From: Paracoccaceae bacterium
GTDB lineage: Bacteria > Pseudomonadota > Alphaproteobacteria > Rhizobiales > Stappiaceae
Assembly: GCA_002709505.1 (NCBI GenBank)
Contig: PARB01000061.1
Coordinates: 1-51,628 of the forward strand
Direction: 5' to 3'
DNA: 51,628 bases
Below the pieces are notes generated by a model. It saw only the letters and a list, made by a program, of their open reading frames with translations, was not told the origin of the DNA and searched no databases. A program made the translations under genes and the position numbers. Shown here one piece after another: positions 1-9,235 of this stretch (positions are counted from its first letter, which is position 1; the number at the start of each line of letters is the position of its first letter).

Positions 1-1
1 C

Positions 2-262
2 CCCTCCTTCGAGACGCCGGCGGAAATCCGCATGGCGCGGGGACTGGGCGCGGATGCGGTCGGCATGTCGACGGTGCCGGAGGTGATCCTTGCCCGCTTC
101 ATGGGCTTTCGGGTCGCGGCGATTTCGACGATCACCAACTATGGCGCCGGCCTGCAGGCGCATGCGTTGTCCCATGCCGAGACCAAGGCGACTGCATTGA
201 CCGCGGTCGACGCCCTGAAGACGCTGATCCGGCGTTTCGTGAAGGATCTTGCCGATGACTGA
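2..262 (+). CDS. punA: Purine nucleoside phosphorylase, C-terminal part (cut by window edge)
   Basis: Only the last 86 residues are present; the frame is open to the window edge. The enzyme cleaves purine nucleosides with phosphate to a base and (deoxy)ribose-1-phosphate in the cytoplasm. The fragment begins with [11 protein letters not shown] and continues through [13 protein letters not shown], the signature of trimeric (class I) phosphorylases of the PunA/XapA type; this stretch holds purine- and phosphate-site residues in the family. It is the first visible gene of a nucleoside salvage operon, and its stop overlaps the deoC start by 8 bases. The exact substrate range (inosine/guanosine or xanthosine) cannot be told without the N-terminus. 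Confidence 0.93.
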   Translation, partial: PSFETPAEIRMARGLGADAVGMSTVPEVILARFMGFRVAAISTITNYGAGLQAHALSHAETKATALTAVDALKTLIRRFVKDLADD

Positions 263-1055
263 GATGACTGCCGCAGAAACAGCCGCAGAAACCGCCGCGC
301 GCGCCCTGCCGCTGGTCGACCTGACCAATCTGGACGATGCCTGCCGGCCGGCCGACATCGATGCGCTGTGCAAGCGCGCCGTCACGCCGCACGGGCCGGT
401 CGCTGCTGTCTGCATCTGGCCGCGCTTCGTCGGCCAGGCGGCGGCAGCGCTTGCCGGAACCGGCGTCCGTGTGGCGACGGTGGTGAATTTTCCGCAAGGC
501 GGCGACGAGACGCTGAAGGTCGTTGCCGAAACGCGGCAGGCGGTCGCCGACGGCGCCGACGAGATCGATCTGGTCATGGCCTATCGCGCCTTCGTCGAAG
601 GACGCCGCGGCTTTGCCGAGGAACAGATCCGCCGGGTGCGCGCGGCCTGCCCGGAGGCGACGCTGAAGGTCATTCTGGAGACCGGCGAGATCGGGGATCC
701 GCTGCTGATCCATGCCGCTTCCAATGTCGCGATCGGCGCCGGCGCCGATTTCATCAAGACTTCCACCGGCAAGGTCGCGGTCAACGCGACGCTGGAGGCG
801 GCCGAAATCATGCTGACGCTGATCGAGGAGGTGCGCCGCGACAGTCTGCTGGAGATCGGCTTCAAGCCGGCCGGCGGCATTCGCACCGTCGAGGACGCAA
901 GCGCCTATCTGGCGCTCGCCGACCGGATTCTCGGGCCGAACTGGGTGTCGGCGGCAAGCTTCCGTTTCGGCGCGAGCGGACTGCTCGATGCGCTGCTGGC
1001 AGCCCTCGGCGATCCGCCAGACGACGGGCCGATCCCCCTCAAGGCAGGATATTGA
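255..1055 (+). CDS. deoC: Deoxyribose-phosphate aldolase
   Basis: Cleaves 2-deoxyribose-5-phosphate to acetaldehyde and glyceraldehyde-3-phosphate, the exit step of deoxynucleoside breakdown. The protein is 266 residues in a TIM-barrel class I aldolase family. The Schiff-base lysine lies in FIKTSTGK (about Lys168), the second active-site lysine in GFKPAGG (about 204), and the catalytic aspartate in EIDLVMAY (about 105). I choose ATG 255 over TTG 249 because GAAGGA at 241-246 sits 8 bases before the ATG. The start overlaps the end of the phosphorylase gene, and deoA follows after 5 bases, so the genes are surely co-transcribed. Confidence 0.95.
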   Translation: MTEMTAAETAAETAARALPLVDLTNLDDACRPADIDALCKRAVTPHGPVAAVCIWPRFVGQAAAALAGTGVRVATVVNFPQGGDETLKVVAETRQAVADGADEIDLVMAYRAFVEGRRGFAEEQIRRVRAACPEATLKVILETGEIGDPLLIHAASNVAIGAGADFIKTSTGKVAVNATLEAAEIMLTLIEEVRRDSLLEIGFKPAGGIRTVEDASAYLALADRILGPNWVSAASFRFGASGLLDALLAALGDPPDDGPIPLKAGY

Positions 1056-1060
1056 CCGCG

Positions 1061-2383
1061 ATGCTCGCACAGGAACTCATCCGCAAGAAACGCGACGGCG
1101 GCACGCTGGATGCCGAGGAAATCGGTTTTTTCGTCAAGGGGCTGGTCGACGGATCGGTCACCGACGCGCAGGTCTCCGCGCTGGCGATGGCGATCATCTT
1201 CCGCAAGCTTTCGGCCGACGAACGCGTGGCGCTGACGCTCGCCATGCGTGACAGCGGCACCGTGCTCGACTGGTCAGACCTCGATCGTCCGGTGGTCGAC
1301 AAGCATTCCACCGGTGGCGTCGGCGACAATGTGTCCCTGATGCTGGCGCCGGCGCTGGCCGCCTGCGGCGCGGCCGTGCCGATGATTTCCGGGCGCGGGC
1401 TTGGCCACACCGGCGGCACGCTCGACAAGTTCGACAGCATTCCGGGCTATGTGACGCAGCCCGACAATGCGCTGTTTCGCAAGGTGGTGGCCGACGTCGG
1501 CTGCGCGATCATCGGACAGACAGCCGATCTCGCCCCGGCGGACAAGCGCTTCTACGGGATCCGCGATGTTACCGGGACTGTGGAGAGCGTCGACCTGATC
1601 ACCGCGTCGATCCTGTCGAAGAAGCTTGCCGCCGGGCTTCAGGGGCTGGTGCTCGACGTCAAATGGGGCAGCGGCGCCTTCATGGCGACGCTGGAGGAGG
1701 CGATGGAACTCGCCGAAAGCCTCGTCGCGGTCGCCAATGGCGCGGGCTGCCGCACCACCGCACTCCTGACCGACATGAACGAGCCGCTGGCCTCTGCCGC
1801 CGGCAACGCGCTGGAAGTGCGCAACGCAGCCGATTTCCTGACCGGTCGTGCCATCGACAACCGCCTCTATGACGTCACCGTGGAGCTTGGCGGCGAGGCG
1901 CTGGTGACTGCGGGCCTCGCGCCCGACCGGGCGGCGGGCGCCGATGCGATGCGCAACGCCTTTGGCAGCGGTGCTGCGGCCGAGCATTTTGCCCGCATGG
2001 TCACGGCACTTGGCGGTCCGGCGGATTTTTTGGAAAAATACGAGGCCTATCTGCCCTCCGCTCCGGTGGAGCGGGCGATCTATCCGGCGGAGGCCGGGAC
2101 GGTTCTCTCCGTCGATGCGCGCGCCATCGGCGTTGCCGTGGTGGAGCTTGGCGGCGGGCGTCGCCGTCCCGAGGATACGATAGACCCGGCCGTCGGGCTG
2201 GAGCATCTGGCGGGCGTCGGACATTCCGTCGACAGCGACGCGCCGCTGGCGATCGTCCATGCCGCCGACGAGGCGGCCGCGGCGCGTGCGACGGAGATCG
2301 TGCGGAAAGCCTATCGCGTCGGTGCGCCGTCGCAGGTGGAGGACAAGCCGGTGATTGCCGGGCGGGTCGGTCCGTCGGGTTGA
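1061..2383 (+). CDS. deoA: Thymidine phosphorylase
   Basis: Phosphorolysis of thymidine (and deoxyuridine) to base and 2-deoxyribose-1-phosphate. At 440 residues it matches the E. coli enzyme. It opens with AQELIRKKRDGG and carries the phosphate-binding stretch KHSTGGVGDN at residues 81-90, followed by ISGRGLGHTGGTLDK, the pyrimidine nucleoside phosphorylase signature. The frame stays open far upstream into deoC, but ATG 1061, where similarity begins, is the natural start. The product feeds DeoB and then DeoC encoded on either side. Confidence 0.95.
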   Translation: MLAQELIRKKRDGGTLDAEEIGFFVKGLVDGSVTDAQVSALAMAIIFRKLSADERVALTLAMRDSGTVLDWSDLDRPVVDKHSTGGVGDNVSLMLAPALAACGAAVPMISGRGLGHTGGTLDKFDSIPGYVTQPDNALFRKVVADVGCAIIGQTADLAPADKRFYGIRDVTGTVESVDLITASILSKKLAAGLQGLVLDVKWGSGAFMATLEEAMELAESLVAVANGAGCRTTALLTDMNEPLASAAGNALEVRNAADFLTGRAIDNRLYDVTVELGGEALVTAGLAPDRAAGADAMRNAFGSGAAAEHFARMVTALGGPADFLEKYEAYLPSAPVERAIYPAEAGTVLSVDARAIGVAVVELGGGRRRPEDTIDPAVGLEHLAGVGHSVDSDAPLAIVHAADEAAAARATEIVRKAYRVGAPSQVEDKPVIAGRVGPSG

Positions 2384-2442
2384 TCGTTCAAACAACGAAA
2401 GACGGGACAAACCCGTCAGACTGCTGACAAAGAGGAAACCCC

Positions 2443-3663
2443 ATGGCCCGCGCAATCCTGTGCGTATTGGACAGTTTCGGCATCGGCGGGGCTCCGGATG
2501 CGGCAAGCTTCGGCGACGAGGGCGCGAATACGCTCGGCCATATCGCCGCCGCCTGCGCGACCGGCGCGGCGGATCGCGACGGCCTGCGCAAGGGACCGCT
2601 CGCGCTTCCCAACATGACGCGGCTGGGTCTGGCGCGCGCCGCACTTCTGGCGAGCGGCACGGCGCCCGCCGGCCTTGATGTGGGCGTGGAGCCCGAGGGT
2701 GTCTGGGGCGCGGCGAGCGAGACCTCGCACGGCAAGGACACGCCCTCCGGCCACTGGGAAATCGCCGGCGTGCCGGTCACCTTCGACTGGGGCTATTTCC
2801 CCGACACCGAACCGGCCTTTCCGGCCGAACTGACCCGCGCGATTGTCGACAAGGGCGGCCTGCCCGGGATCCTCGGCGACAAACATGCCTCCGGCACGGT
2901 GATCATCGCCGAGCTCGGCGAGGAACACATCGCGACCGGCAAGCCGATCTGCTACACGAGCGGCGATTCAGTCTTCCAGATCGCGGCGCATGAGACCCAT
3001 TTCGGGCTGGAGCGTCTCTATGCGCTCTGCGAGACCGTGCGCGACCTGGTCGATCCCTACAACATCGGCCGGGTGATCGCGCGGCCCTTCGTCGGCGAGA
3101 CGGCCGAGACCTTTGAGCGCACGGCGAACCGGCGGGATTACTCTGTCCTGCCACCCGAACCGACGCTGCTCGACCGGGTGGTGGAGGCCGGTCGCCGGAC
3201 GCATACGGTCGGCAAGATCGCGGATATCTTCGCGCATCAGGGGATCTCCACGGTGCGCAAGGCCGCCGGCAACATGGCGCTTTTCGACAAGACGCTTGAG
3301 GCGATGGAGGAGGCCGGCGACGGCGATCTCGTCTTCGTCAATTTCATCGATTTCGACAGCCTGTTCGGCCACCGCCGCGATGTCGCCGGCTATGCCGCAG
3401 CCCTTGAGGCGCTGGACGCCCGCCTGCCGGAACTGCTGGCGCGGCTGAAGCCCGGCGACCTGCTGCTTCTCACCGCCGATCACGGCTGCGACCCGACCTG
3501 GCGCGGCACGGATCACACCCGCGAGCGCATTCCGGTGATCGGCACGGGGCCCGGCATCCCGGCAACCGCCATCGGCGTGCGCGCGACCTTCGCCGACATC
3601 GGCGAGACGCTGGCCGCGCATCTGGGTCTGGCGCCGGGCCGGCACGGACAGGGGTTCCTGTAA
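2443..3663 (+). CDS. deoB: Phosphopentomutase
   Basis: Interconverts (deoxy)ribose-1-phosphate and the 5-phosphate, linking the two phosphorylases to DeoC and to the pentose phosphate pool. The 406-residue protein belongs to the alkaline-phosphatase-like superfamily and needs manganese. Visible family features are [12 protein letters not shown] at the N-terminus (first metal-binding Asp), GANTLGH, and the C-terminal metal cluster ADHGCDPTW followed by TDHTRE. A good ribosome site (AGAGGA) precedes ATG 2443. It lies 59 bases after deoA and 38 before the dioxygenase gene, in the same direction. Confidence 0.95.
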   Translation: MARAILCVLDSFGIGGAPDAASFGDEGANTLGHIAAACATGAADRDGLRKGPLALPNMTRLGLARAALLASGTAPAGLDVGVEPEGVWGAASETSHGKDTPSGHWEIAGVPVTFDWGYFPDTEPAFPAELTRAIVDKGGLPGILGDKHASGTVIIAELGEEHIATGKPICYTSGDSVFQIAAHETHFGLERLYALCETVRDLVDPYNIGRVIARPFVGETAETFERTANRRDYSVLPPEPTLLDRVVEAGRRTHTVGKIADIFAHQGISTVRKAAGNMALFDKTLEAMEEAGDGDLVFVNFIDFDSLFGHRRDVAGYAAALEALDARLPELLARLKPGDLLLLTADHGCDPTWRGTDHTRERIPVIGTGPGIPATAIGVRATFADIGETLAAHLGLAPGRHGQGFL

Positions 3664-3701
3664 ACGACGACGCGTCTCCCAGACATGACAAGGACGGATG
3701 A

Positions 3702-4574
3702 ATGATTGCACGCTCATTTGAGGCGCCCGCTGACGGTGGTTTGACGCCGGAGATGCGCAAGGCCTATGCCGAGGACGGATTTCTCGTCCTCACGGGCTAC
3801 AAGAGTTCTGAGGAATGCGACGCGCTCGCCAGCCGCATGGCCGAACTGATCGACGCCTTCGATCCGGCGGAAAACGCCTCCGTCTTCGAGACCGGCGCGC
3901 AGAGCCACGCCCGCGACCGCTACTTCCGCGAAAGCGGCGATAAGATCCGTTTCTTCTTCGAGGAGGAAGCCTTCGACGCCGACGGCAAGCTGACGCGGCC
4001 CAAGCATGCCGCGCTCAACAAGGTCGGCCATGCGCTGCATGACCTCGATCCGGTGTTCGAGGCGTTTTCGCGCGATCCGCGCCTTGCGCGCACCGCCGCC
4101 GATCTCGGGCTGGCCGATCCGCTGCTGGCGCAGTCGATGTATATCTTCAAGCCGCCGGAGATCGGCGGCGAGGTCAATTGCCACCAGGATTCCACCTTCC
4201 TGCACACCGAGCCGCTCACCTGCACCGGCTTCTGGTTCGCGCTCGAGGATGCGGACCAGACCAACGGCGGGTTGCTCGGCGTGCCGGGCGGCCATATCGG
4301 CCCTCTGCGCCAGCGTTTTCACTACGACGGCGACGGGCTGACCATGGAACCGCTCGACGACACGCCTTTCGGCGAGGATGCCGCACTCGTCGCGCCGAAG
4401 GGAACGCTTGTCGTGCTGCATGGTCTGGTGCCGCACCGCTCCGCGCCCAACCGCTCGCCGCGCTCGCGCCATGCCTATGCGCTGCACATGGTCGACGGCA
4501 CGGCCCGCTGGTCGCCCGACAACTGGCTGCTGCGGTCTCCTGAAAACCCGATGCGCGGCTTCGGGCCGGCATGA
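3702..4574 (+). CDS. Phytanoyl-CoA dioxygenase (PhyH) family protein in the nucleoside operon
   Basis: A 290-residue Fe(II)/2-oxoglutarate oxygenase of the PhyH family. The metal triad is visible as His161-x-Asp163 in NCHQDSTF and His245 in GLVPHRSAP; Arg256 in SRHAY fits the 2-oxoglutarate carboxylate anchor. PhyH proteins hydroxylate very varied small molecules, so family membership does not give a substrate. AAGGACGG lies 6 bases before ATG 3702. It sits between deoB and the deaminase gene, and its stop overlaps the next start as ATGA (4571-4574), implying coupled translation. I infer a role in modified nucleoside, base or sugar breakdown, but the sequence does not show the substrate. Confidence 0.85.
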   Translation: MIARSFEAPADGGLTPEMRKAYAEDGFLVLTGYKSSEECDALASRMAELIDAFDPAENASVFETGAQSHARDRYFRESGDKIRFFFEEEAFDADGKLTRPKHAALNKVGHALHDLDPVFEAFSRDPRLARTAADLGLADPLLAQSMYIFKPPEIGGEVNCHQDSTFLHTEPLTCTGFWFALEDADQTNGGLLGVPGGHIGPLRQRFHYDGDGLTMEPLDDTPFGEDAALVAPKGTLVVLHGLVPHRSAPNRSPRSRHAYALHMVDGTARWSPDNWLLRSPENPMRGFGPA

Positions 4575-5590
4575 CGCAGACCCTGGCTGCGGCTCTGGTG
4601 CCCAAGGCGGAACTGCATGTCCACATCGAGGGCGTCGCATCGCCGGATCTGGTGCGCGAGCTCGCCGATCAACATGGCGTCGATGTTTCCGGTCTCTTCG
4701 CCGAGCACGGGTCCTATGCGTGGACGGACTTCGCGCAGTTTCTCGCCGCCTACGACACGGCGAGCCGGGTGTTCCGCACGCCGCAGGACTATGCGCGCCT
4801 CGCCGAGACCTATCTGCGCTCGATTGCCTTGGACGGCGCGATCTACGCCGAACTCACCATCTCGCCGGATCATGCCGCCGCAAGCGGTCTCTCCTATGCC
4901 GACTATGTCGGCGGTCTTGCCGAGGGCATTGCGCGCGCGCAGGCGGCGACCGGTATCGAGGCGCGGATGATCGCCGTCGGCGTGCGCCATTTCGGCGCGC
5001 GCGCGGTGGAACAGGTGGCCCGCCAAGTCGCGACCCAACCCCATCCGCTGGTGACCGGGTTCGGCCTGGCGGGCGACGAGACGGAGGGCCATCCGGCGAA
5101 TTTCGCCCGGGCCTTTCGCATGGCGGCGGAGGCCGGCCTCGGTCTTACCGCCCATGCCGGCGAGACGGCCGGGGCGGAAAGCGTGACGGCGGCGCTCGAT
5201 TTCCTGCAGGTCTCGCGCATCGGCCATGGCGTGCGCGCCATCGAGGACACGGCCGTGGTCGAACGCATTGTGCGGGACGGCATCGTGCTTGAAGTGTGTC
5301 CCGGCTCCAATCTGGCGCTCGGGATCTATGGCGCGCTGCGGTTTCACCCGGTCAACCTGCTGCGCCGTGCCGGCTGCCGGATCACGCTGAATTCCGACGA
5401 TCCGCCGTTCTTCGGCACGTCGCTCGCCCAGGAATACGAGACTTGCGCGCGCACCTTCGGCTGGGATCGGGCGCAGAGCCTGGAGATCACGCGCACGGCG
5501 ATTGCCGGTGCCTTCTGCGACGAGGACACCCGCGCCCGGCTGCTGCGTGCGGTGGCGACGGCTGAGGACGCCCCTCCGGACCCGGCGTGA
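4571..5590 (+). CDS. add: Adenosine/adenine deaminase
   Basis: A 339-residue zinc amidohydrolase that deaminates adenosine to inosine or, in one branch of the same family, adenine to hypoxanthine. Zinc ligands are His16 and His18 (AELHVHIEG), His195 in HAGE (195-198) and Asp276 in NSDDPPFFG (residues 274-282); the catalytic glutamate is in HAGE and the catalytic His219 in SRIGHG. The SDDPPFFG version of the last motif is shared with bacterial and fungal proteins shown to act on free adenine, so the substrate is uncertain. Either fits the operon, because punA next door splits inosine and upp handles uracil. The start overlaps the upstream dioxygenase stop by 4 bases. Confidence 0.85.
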   Translation: MTQTLAAALVPKAELHVHIEGVASPDLVRELADQHGVDVSGLFAEHGSYAWTDFAQFLAAYDTASRVFRTPQDYARLAETYLRSIALDGAIYAELTISPDHAAASGLSYADYVGGLAEGIARAQAATGIEARMIAVGVRHFGARAVEQVARQVATQPHPLVTGFGLAGDETEGHPANFARAFRMAAEAGLGLTAHAGETAGAESVTAALDFLQVSRIGHGVRAIEDTAVVERIVRDGIVLEVCPGSNLALGIYGALRFHPVNLLRRAGCRITLNSDDPPFFGTSLAQEYETCARTFGWDRAQSLEITRTAIAGAFCDEDTRARLLRAVATAEDAPPDPA

Positions 5591-5745
5591 GGCGCATCGG
5601 ATCTGTTGCTTTTCGCGAGCGCCGGTGTTCCGCTTGGCGAGCGCTTGAACTAGAAGGATCGAAGACAGGCAGCGCACCGGTCGTCCGGCCCTGGCGTTGC
5701 CGGGGACGCGTTCGACATCCGGTCCGACACAAGAAGAGGCGAGAC

Positions 5746-6375
5746 ATGACAGGTGCCACCGTAATCGACCATCCGCTGGTTCAGCACAAGCTCACCCACA
5801 TGCGGATGAAGGACACCTCGACCCAAGGGTTCCGCCGTCTTCTGCGGGAAATTTCCGTTCTCCTGACCTATGAGGTCACCCGCGACCTGCCGATCGCGCC
5901 GATGGAGATCGAGACGCCGCTCCAGCCGATGTCGGCTCCCGTCATCGAGGGCAAGAAGCTCGTCTTCGCCTCCGTGCTGCGCGCCGGCAACGGCCTGCTG
6001 GAGGGCATGCTGGAACTGGTGCCGGCGGCACGTGTCGCCCATATCGGTCTCTACCGCGACCCCAAGACGCTGCAGCCGGTCGAATATTACTTCAAGGCTC
6101 CCGACGGCCTTGCCGAACGCCTCGTCGTTGTGGTCGATCCGATGCTCGCCACCGCCAATTCCGCGATTGCTGCCGTGCAGCGGCTGAAGGATCGCGGCGC
6201 GACGCAGCTGCGCTTCCTGTGCCTGCTGGCCGCACCCGAAGGCATTGCCAAGTTCAACGAGGCCCATCCCGACGTGCCGATCTTTACCGCCGCCATCGAC
6301 GAAAGGCTCAACGAGAAGGGCTATATCGTGCCGGGGCTCGGCGATGCGGGCGACCGCATGTACGGCACCAAATAG
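5746..6375 (+). CDS. upp: Uracil phosphoribosyltransferase
   Basis: Makes UMP from uracil and PRPP, recovering the base released by pyrimidine nucleoside phosphorolysis. At 209 residues it has normal family length. Visible motifs are [13 protein letters not shown], the PRPP loop [10 protein letters not shown], and the C-terminal uracil-binding segment [17 protein letters not shown]. The frame continues 159 bases upstream, but the start at ATG 5746 fits the family's N-terminus and is preceded by a purine-rich site (AAGAAGAGGCGAG). A 155-base spacer separates it from add, so an extra promoter there is possible; I see no clear one. Confidence 0.95.
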   Translation: MTGATVIDHPLVQHKLTHMRMKDTSTQGFRRLLREISVLLTYEVTRDLPIAPMEIETPLQPMSAPVIEGKKLVFASVLRAGNGLLEGMLELVPAARVAHIGLYRDPKTLQPVEYYFKAPDGLAERLVVVVDPMLATANSAIAAVQRLKDRGATQLRFLCLLAAPEGIAKFNEAHPDVPIFTAAIDERLNEKGYIVPGLGDAGDRMYGTK

Positions 6376-6396
6376 GCGGGGCTTGCCAGCCTGAAC

Positions 6397-6406
6397 GGGG
6401 GGGGGG
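6397..6406 (+). repeat. Run of ten guanines before the ribokinase start
   Basis: Ten consecutive Gs lie 7 bases upstream of the ribokinase ATG, where the ribosome binding site should be. The tract may itself act as a weak Shine-Dalgarno sequence. Long G tracts are prone to slippage, which would change the spacing to the start codon, and are also frequent places for sequencing error. Confidence 0.9.
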
Positions 6407-6413
6407 CGCGGCG

Positions 6414-7274
6414 ATGATCACGGTTTTCGGGTCGATCAACCTGGATCTGGTTGTGTCCCTGCCGCGCCTGCCGGCACCGGGCGAGACCATCGTCGGGCCG
6501 GATCACCAGAGCTTTGCCGGCGGCAAGGGCGCCAATCAGGCGCTTGCCGCCGCCCGCGCGGGTGCCAGGGTGCGCATGATCGGCGCGGTCGGCAAGGACG
6601 CCCATGCCGGCCCCGCTCTGGCCAATCTGGAGGCCGCCGGCGTCGATCTCTCCGGCGTGCGCCATCTGGAGGGAACGACCGGGCTTGCCATGATCGGTGT
6701 CGCCGCCGACGGCGAGAACCTGATCATGTGCGCCAGTGGCGTGAATGCCCGCGTCGCCGCCGACTGGCTTGAGGGCGAACTGTCTCCCGAGGTGCTTTTG
6801 GTGTTGCAGCGCGAGTTGCGCGCCGAGCCGATCCGCGATGCGGTGGCGCGCGCCCGCGTGGCGGGGGCACGGGTGCTGCTCAACGCCGCGCCTTCCGGCG
6901 ACGCGGATCTGGCTTCGCTTCTCGACGATGTCGACATCGTCGTCGCGAACGAGATCGAGGCGGCGGAGCTCGGCGTTGCGCGCGGCGCGGCGCCCGGGTC
7001 CTCCGCCGAAGCCTTTTGCGCCGCGCTTGGCGGGCCGGACAGGCTGGGCGTCGTCACGCTCGGGCCGCGCGGCCTCGTCGCGCGGCTTGGGACGGACGTC
7101 TGGCGTGTTGCCGCGCCGCGCATCGAGGTCGTGGATACCACCGGCGCCGGCGATGCCTTCGTCGGGGCGCTTGCCGCAGCGCTCGACCGGGGGGCGGATG
7201 TGCCGCGCGCCCTGTGCGAGGGAACGGCTGCCGGGGCGCTGGCCTGCACGGCGACAGGCGCGCAGACGTCCTAG
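6414..7274 (+). CDS. rbsK: Ribokinase, probably shortened by an in-frame amber codon
   Basis: Phosphorylates ribose to ribose-5-phosphate (PfkB family). The 286-residue product has the sugar-binding GGKGANQ (about 37-42) and the catalytic DTTGAGDAF (241-249, Asp247 the base). Translation stops at TAG 7272-7274 directly after GAQTS. The same frame then continues for 21 sense codons, through PGAQAIAALADTL, to a second TAG at 7338-7340. The combined length of about 308 residues matches the usual size of ribokinase (309 in E. coli), so the first stop looks like a late mutation or a sequence error. In the family this C-terminal end helps form the monovalent-cation site and last helix, so activity may be reduced. 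Confidence 0.85.
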   Translation: MITVFGSINLDLVVSLPRLPAPGETIVGPDHQSFAGGKGANQALAAARAGARVRMIGAVGKDAHAGPALANLEAAGVDLSGVRHLEGTTGLAMIGVAADGENLIMCASGVNARVAADWLEGELSPEVLLVLQRELRAEPIRDAVARARVAGARVLLNAAPSGDADLASLLDDVDIVVANEIEAAELGVARGAAPGSSAEAFCAALGGPDRLGVVTLGPRGLVARLGTDVWRVAAPRIEVVDTTGAGDAFVGALAAALDRGADVPRALCEGTAAGALACTATGAQTS

Positions 7275-7340
7275 CCGGGTGCACAGGCGATTGCCGCGCT
7301 TGCCGACACGCTCACCTGCGAGCGCACCACCGCCTCATAG
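7275..7340 (+). pseudogene. In-frame C-terminal tail of ribokinase beyond the amber stop
   Basis: These 21 sense codons plus TAG continue the ribokinase frame and read as a plausible ribokinase C-terminus (GAQAIAALADTL). They would be translated only by read-through of TAG 7272-7274 or if that codon is a sequence error. Confidence 0.6.
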
Positions 7341-7489
7341 GCACGGCCTGCCGCGCCTTGTTAAAAAGCCGGCGACCGCGTTCACCTTTCGCAAACCCAA
7401 ACGCGCGGTTTTCGTCAAGGCTCAGCCCTCCCTTAACCCGTTTGGCCGATGGTTCTCCCATCCATCCGCGCAAGGGCGAAGAGGGACCG

Positions 7490-8011
7490 ATGGGACGCTA
7501 TCTGATCATTGCGATTGCCGTTGCGGTGGCCGCGGCCTTTGGTCCGGATCTTGTCCGGACCTATCTGGACGACGGCCGGCTTCTCGCCGCCGCCCGGGTC
7601 GATGACGGCGAAAGCGATGCCTCGCAGACCTCCTCGGGACTGCGCACGCTGGTTCTCAAGGCGGGGCACAACGGTCACTTCCAGGTCAGCGCCCATTTCA
7701 ACGGTCGCCCGGTCCAGTCGCTGATCGACACCGGCGCCTCGGCCGTCGCCTTGCCGCTCGATGTTGCGCGGGCGGCCGGCATCGCGCCCTCCGCGTCCGA
7801 CTATAGGGTTCGGGTCAGGACCGCCAATGGCGTGGCGCTTGCCGCCCCCGTGCGCCTGCGTGAAATGCGCCTCGGCAGCATTCGCATGCGGAATGTCGAG
7901 GCTCTGGTGATGCCGGCGGGCGCGCTGGAAATCCCGCTCATCGGCATGTCGGCGCTCAACCGCCTGCGCACGGTCGACATCCGCTCCGGAACCATGCGGC
8001 TGATCCAGTAG
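7490..8011 (+). CDS. Membrane-anchored retropepsin-like aspartic protease (clan AA)
   Basis: A 173-residue single-domain aspartic protease of the bacterial clan AA type (TIGR02281-like). An N-terminal hydrophobic helix (about residues 4-18) probably anchors it so that the domain faces the periplasm. The catalytic motif is LIDTGASAVALP with Asp79-Thr-Gly; one catalytic Asp per chain implies a dimer, as in retroviral proteases. The late hydrophobic IPLIGMSALNRL matches the conserved second motif of the family. ATG 7490 has GAAGAGGG upstream. Its substrate is unknown. It lies 149 bases after the ribokinase tail, and nothing around it suggests a partner. Confidence 0.85.
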   Translation: MGRYLIIAIAVAVAAAFGPDLVRTYLDDGRLLAAARVDDGESDASQTSSGLRTLVLKAGHNGHFQVSAHFNGRPVQSLIDTGASAVALPLDVARAAGIAPSASDYRVRVRTANGVALAAPVRLREMRLGSIRMRNVEALVMPAGALEIPLIGMSALNRLRTVDIRSGTMRLIQ

Positions 8012-8201
8012 GCGCGTCCCCGCGGCTTTTCCCGACTTTGTCGCAGGCATGCGCCCTGGCGCTTCGCTGACGGGTTGCGGCGACCGGCCGACACCGGTAT
8101 CAGCGATGGGAAGAGCGCTGCCCGTCCATGCAAGGCGACTGGACCTTGAAGGTGACCGGATCTCAAAGGTGATTGGGGCGGCCAGGGTGGGGACCCGACG
8201 C

Positions 8202-9233
8202 ATGAAGACCATCTTTTCCATGGGCCAGCTGGCTCACAATCCGACCCATGAGATTTCCGACGGCGCGCTGCAGCCGGCGGTGGAAATCCCGGCGCGCGCC
8301 GAGATGGTGCGCGACCGCATCCTGCAAACCGGCTTCGGCGCGGTGCTCGAGCCGGACGATTTCGGCATGGCGCCCTTGCAGCGCGTTCACGATGCCGGCT
8401 ACCTGGCGTTCCTGGAAAGCTTCTGGACCCGCTGGACCAACGCCGGACGGTCCGGCGAGGCCTTCCCCTTCGTCTGGCCGGTCAGGGGCCTGCGCAAGGA
8501 TCCCGCGCCCGATCACATCGACGGCCTGCTCGGGCGCTATTCCTTCGATGCCGGCACGCCGATGGGCGAACACACTTTCGCCGCCGCCCGTGCCAGCGCC
8601 AATTCCGCGCTGACGGCGGCCCGGCTGGTTGCCGGCGGCGAGGCCTCCGCCTTCGCGCTGTGCCGCCCGCCCGGGCATCACGCGGCCGCAGACTATTACG
8701 GTGGCTATTGTTTCCTGAACAACGCGGCAGTCGCCGCCCAGTGGCTGCGCGACGCCGGCGCCGAACGGGTTGCGGTGCTCGACGTCGACTATCATCACGG
8801 CAACGGCACGCAGTCGATTTTCTATGAGCGCGACGACGTGCTCTTCCTGTCGATCCATGCCGATCCGCGCGAGGAATACCCCTATTTCCTCGGCCATGCC
8901 GACGAGACGGGCGCCGGAGCGGGCGAGGGGTTCAACGCCAACTATCCGCTGGAGCTCGGCGCCGACTGGCGCATCTGGTCGGCCGCGCTCGACGCGGCGC
9001 TGAAGCGCATAGCAGCGCATCGCCCGGACACGCTGGTCGTCTCGCTCGGTCTCGATCCCTACCAGAATGACCCGATCTCGAAATTCCGCCTGACCGGCGA
9101 GGATTTCACCCGCATGGGGGCGGCGCTTGCCCGCGCCGGCCTGCCGACGGTCTTCGTGATGGAGGGCGGCTATGCGGTCGACGCGCTTGGCGTGAACTGC
9201 GTCAACACGCTCACAGGGTTCGCCGACGCCTGA
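8202..9233 (+). CDS. Histone-deacetylase family, acetylpolyamine amidohydrolase-like
   Basis: A 343-residue zinc deacetylase resembling bacterial acetylpolyamine amidohydrolases, which release acetate from N-acetylated polyamines. The active site is intact: His159-His160 in RPPGHHA, zinc ligands Asp196 and His198 in LDVDYHHGNGT and Asp285 in SLGLDPYQ, and the transition-state tyrosine in MEGGYAV (about 323). These positions and the length agree closely with the Mycoplana enzyme type. The frame stays open upstream to about 8049, but similarity begins at MKTIFS (ATG 8202). It converges on the HAD gene with a 2-base gap. Acetate from this reaction could feed the nearby Pta-AckA pair; that is inference. 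Confidence 0.88.
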   Translation: MKTIFSMGQLAHNPTHEISDGALQPAVEIPARAEMVRDRILQTGFGAVLEPDDFGMAPLQRVHDAGYLAFLESFWTRWTNAGRSGEAFPFVWPVRGLRKDPAPDHIDGLLGRYSFDAGTPMGEHTFAAARASANSALTAARLVAGGEASAFALCRPPGHHAAADYYGGYCFLNNAAVAAQWLRDAGAERVAVLDVDYHHGNGTQSIFYERDDVLFLSIHADPREEYPYFLGHADETGAGAGEGFNANYPLELGADWRIWSAALDAALKRIAAHRPDTLVVSLGLDPYQNDPISKFRLTGEDFTRMGAALARAGLPTVFVMEGGYAVDALGVNCVNTLTGFADA

Positions 9234-9235
9234 GG

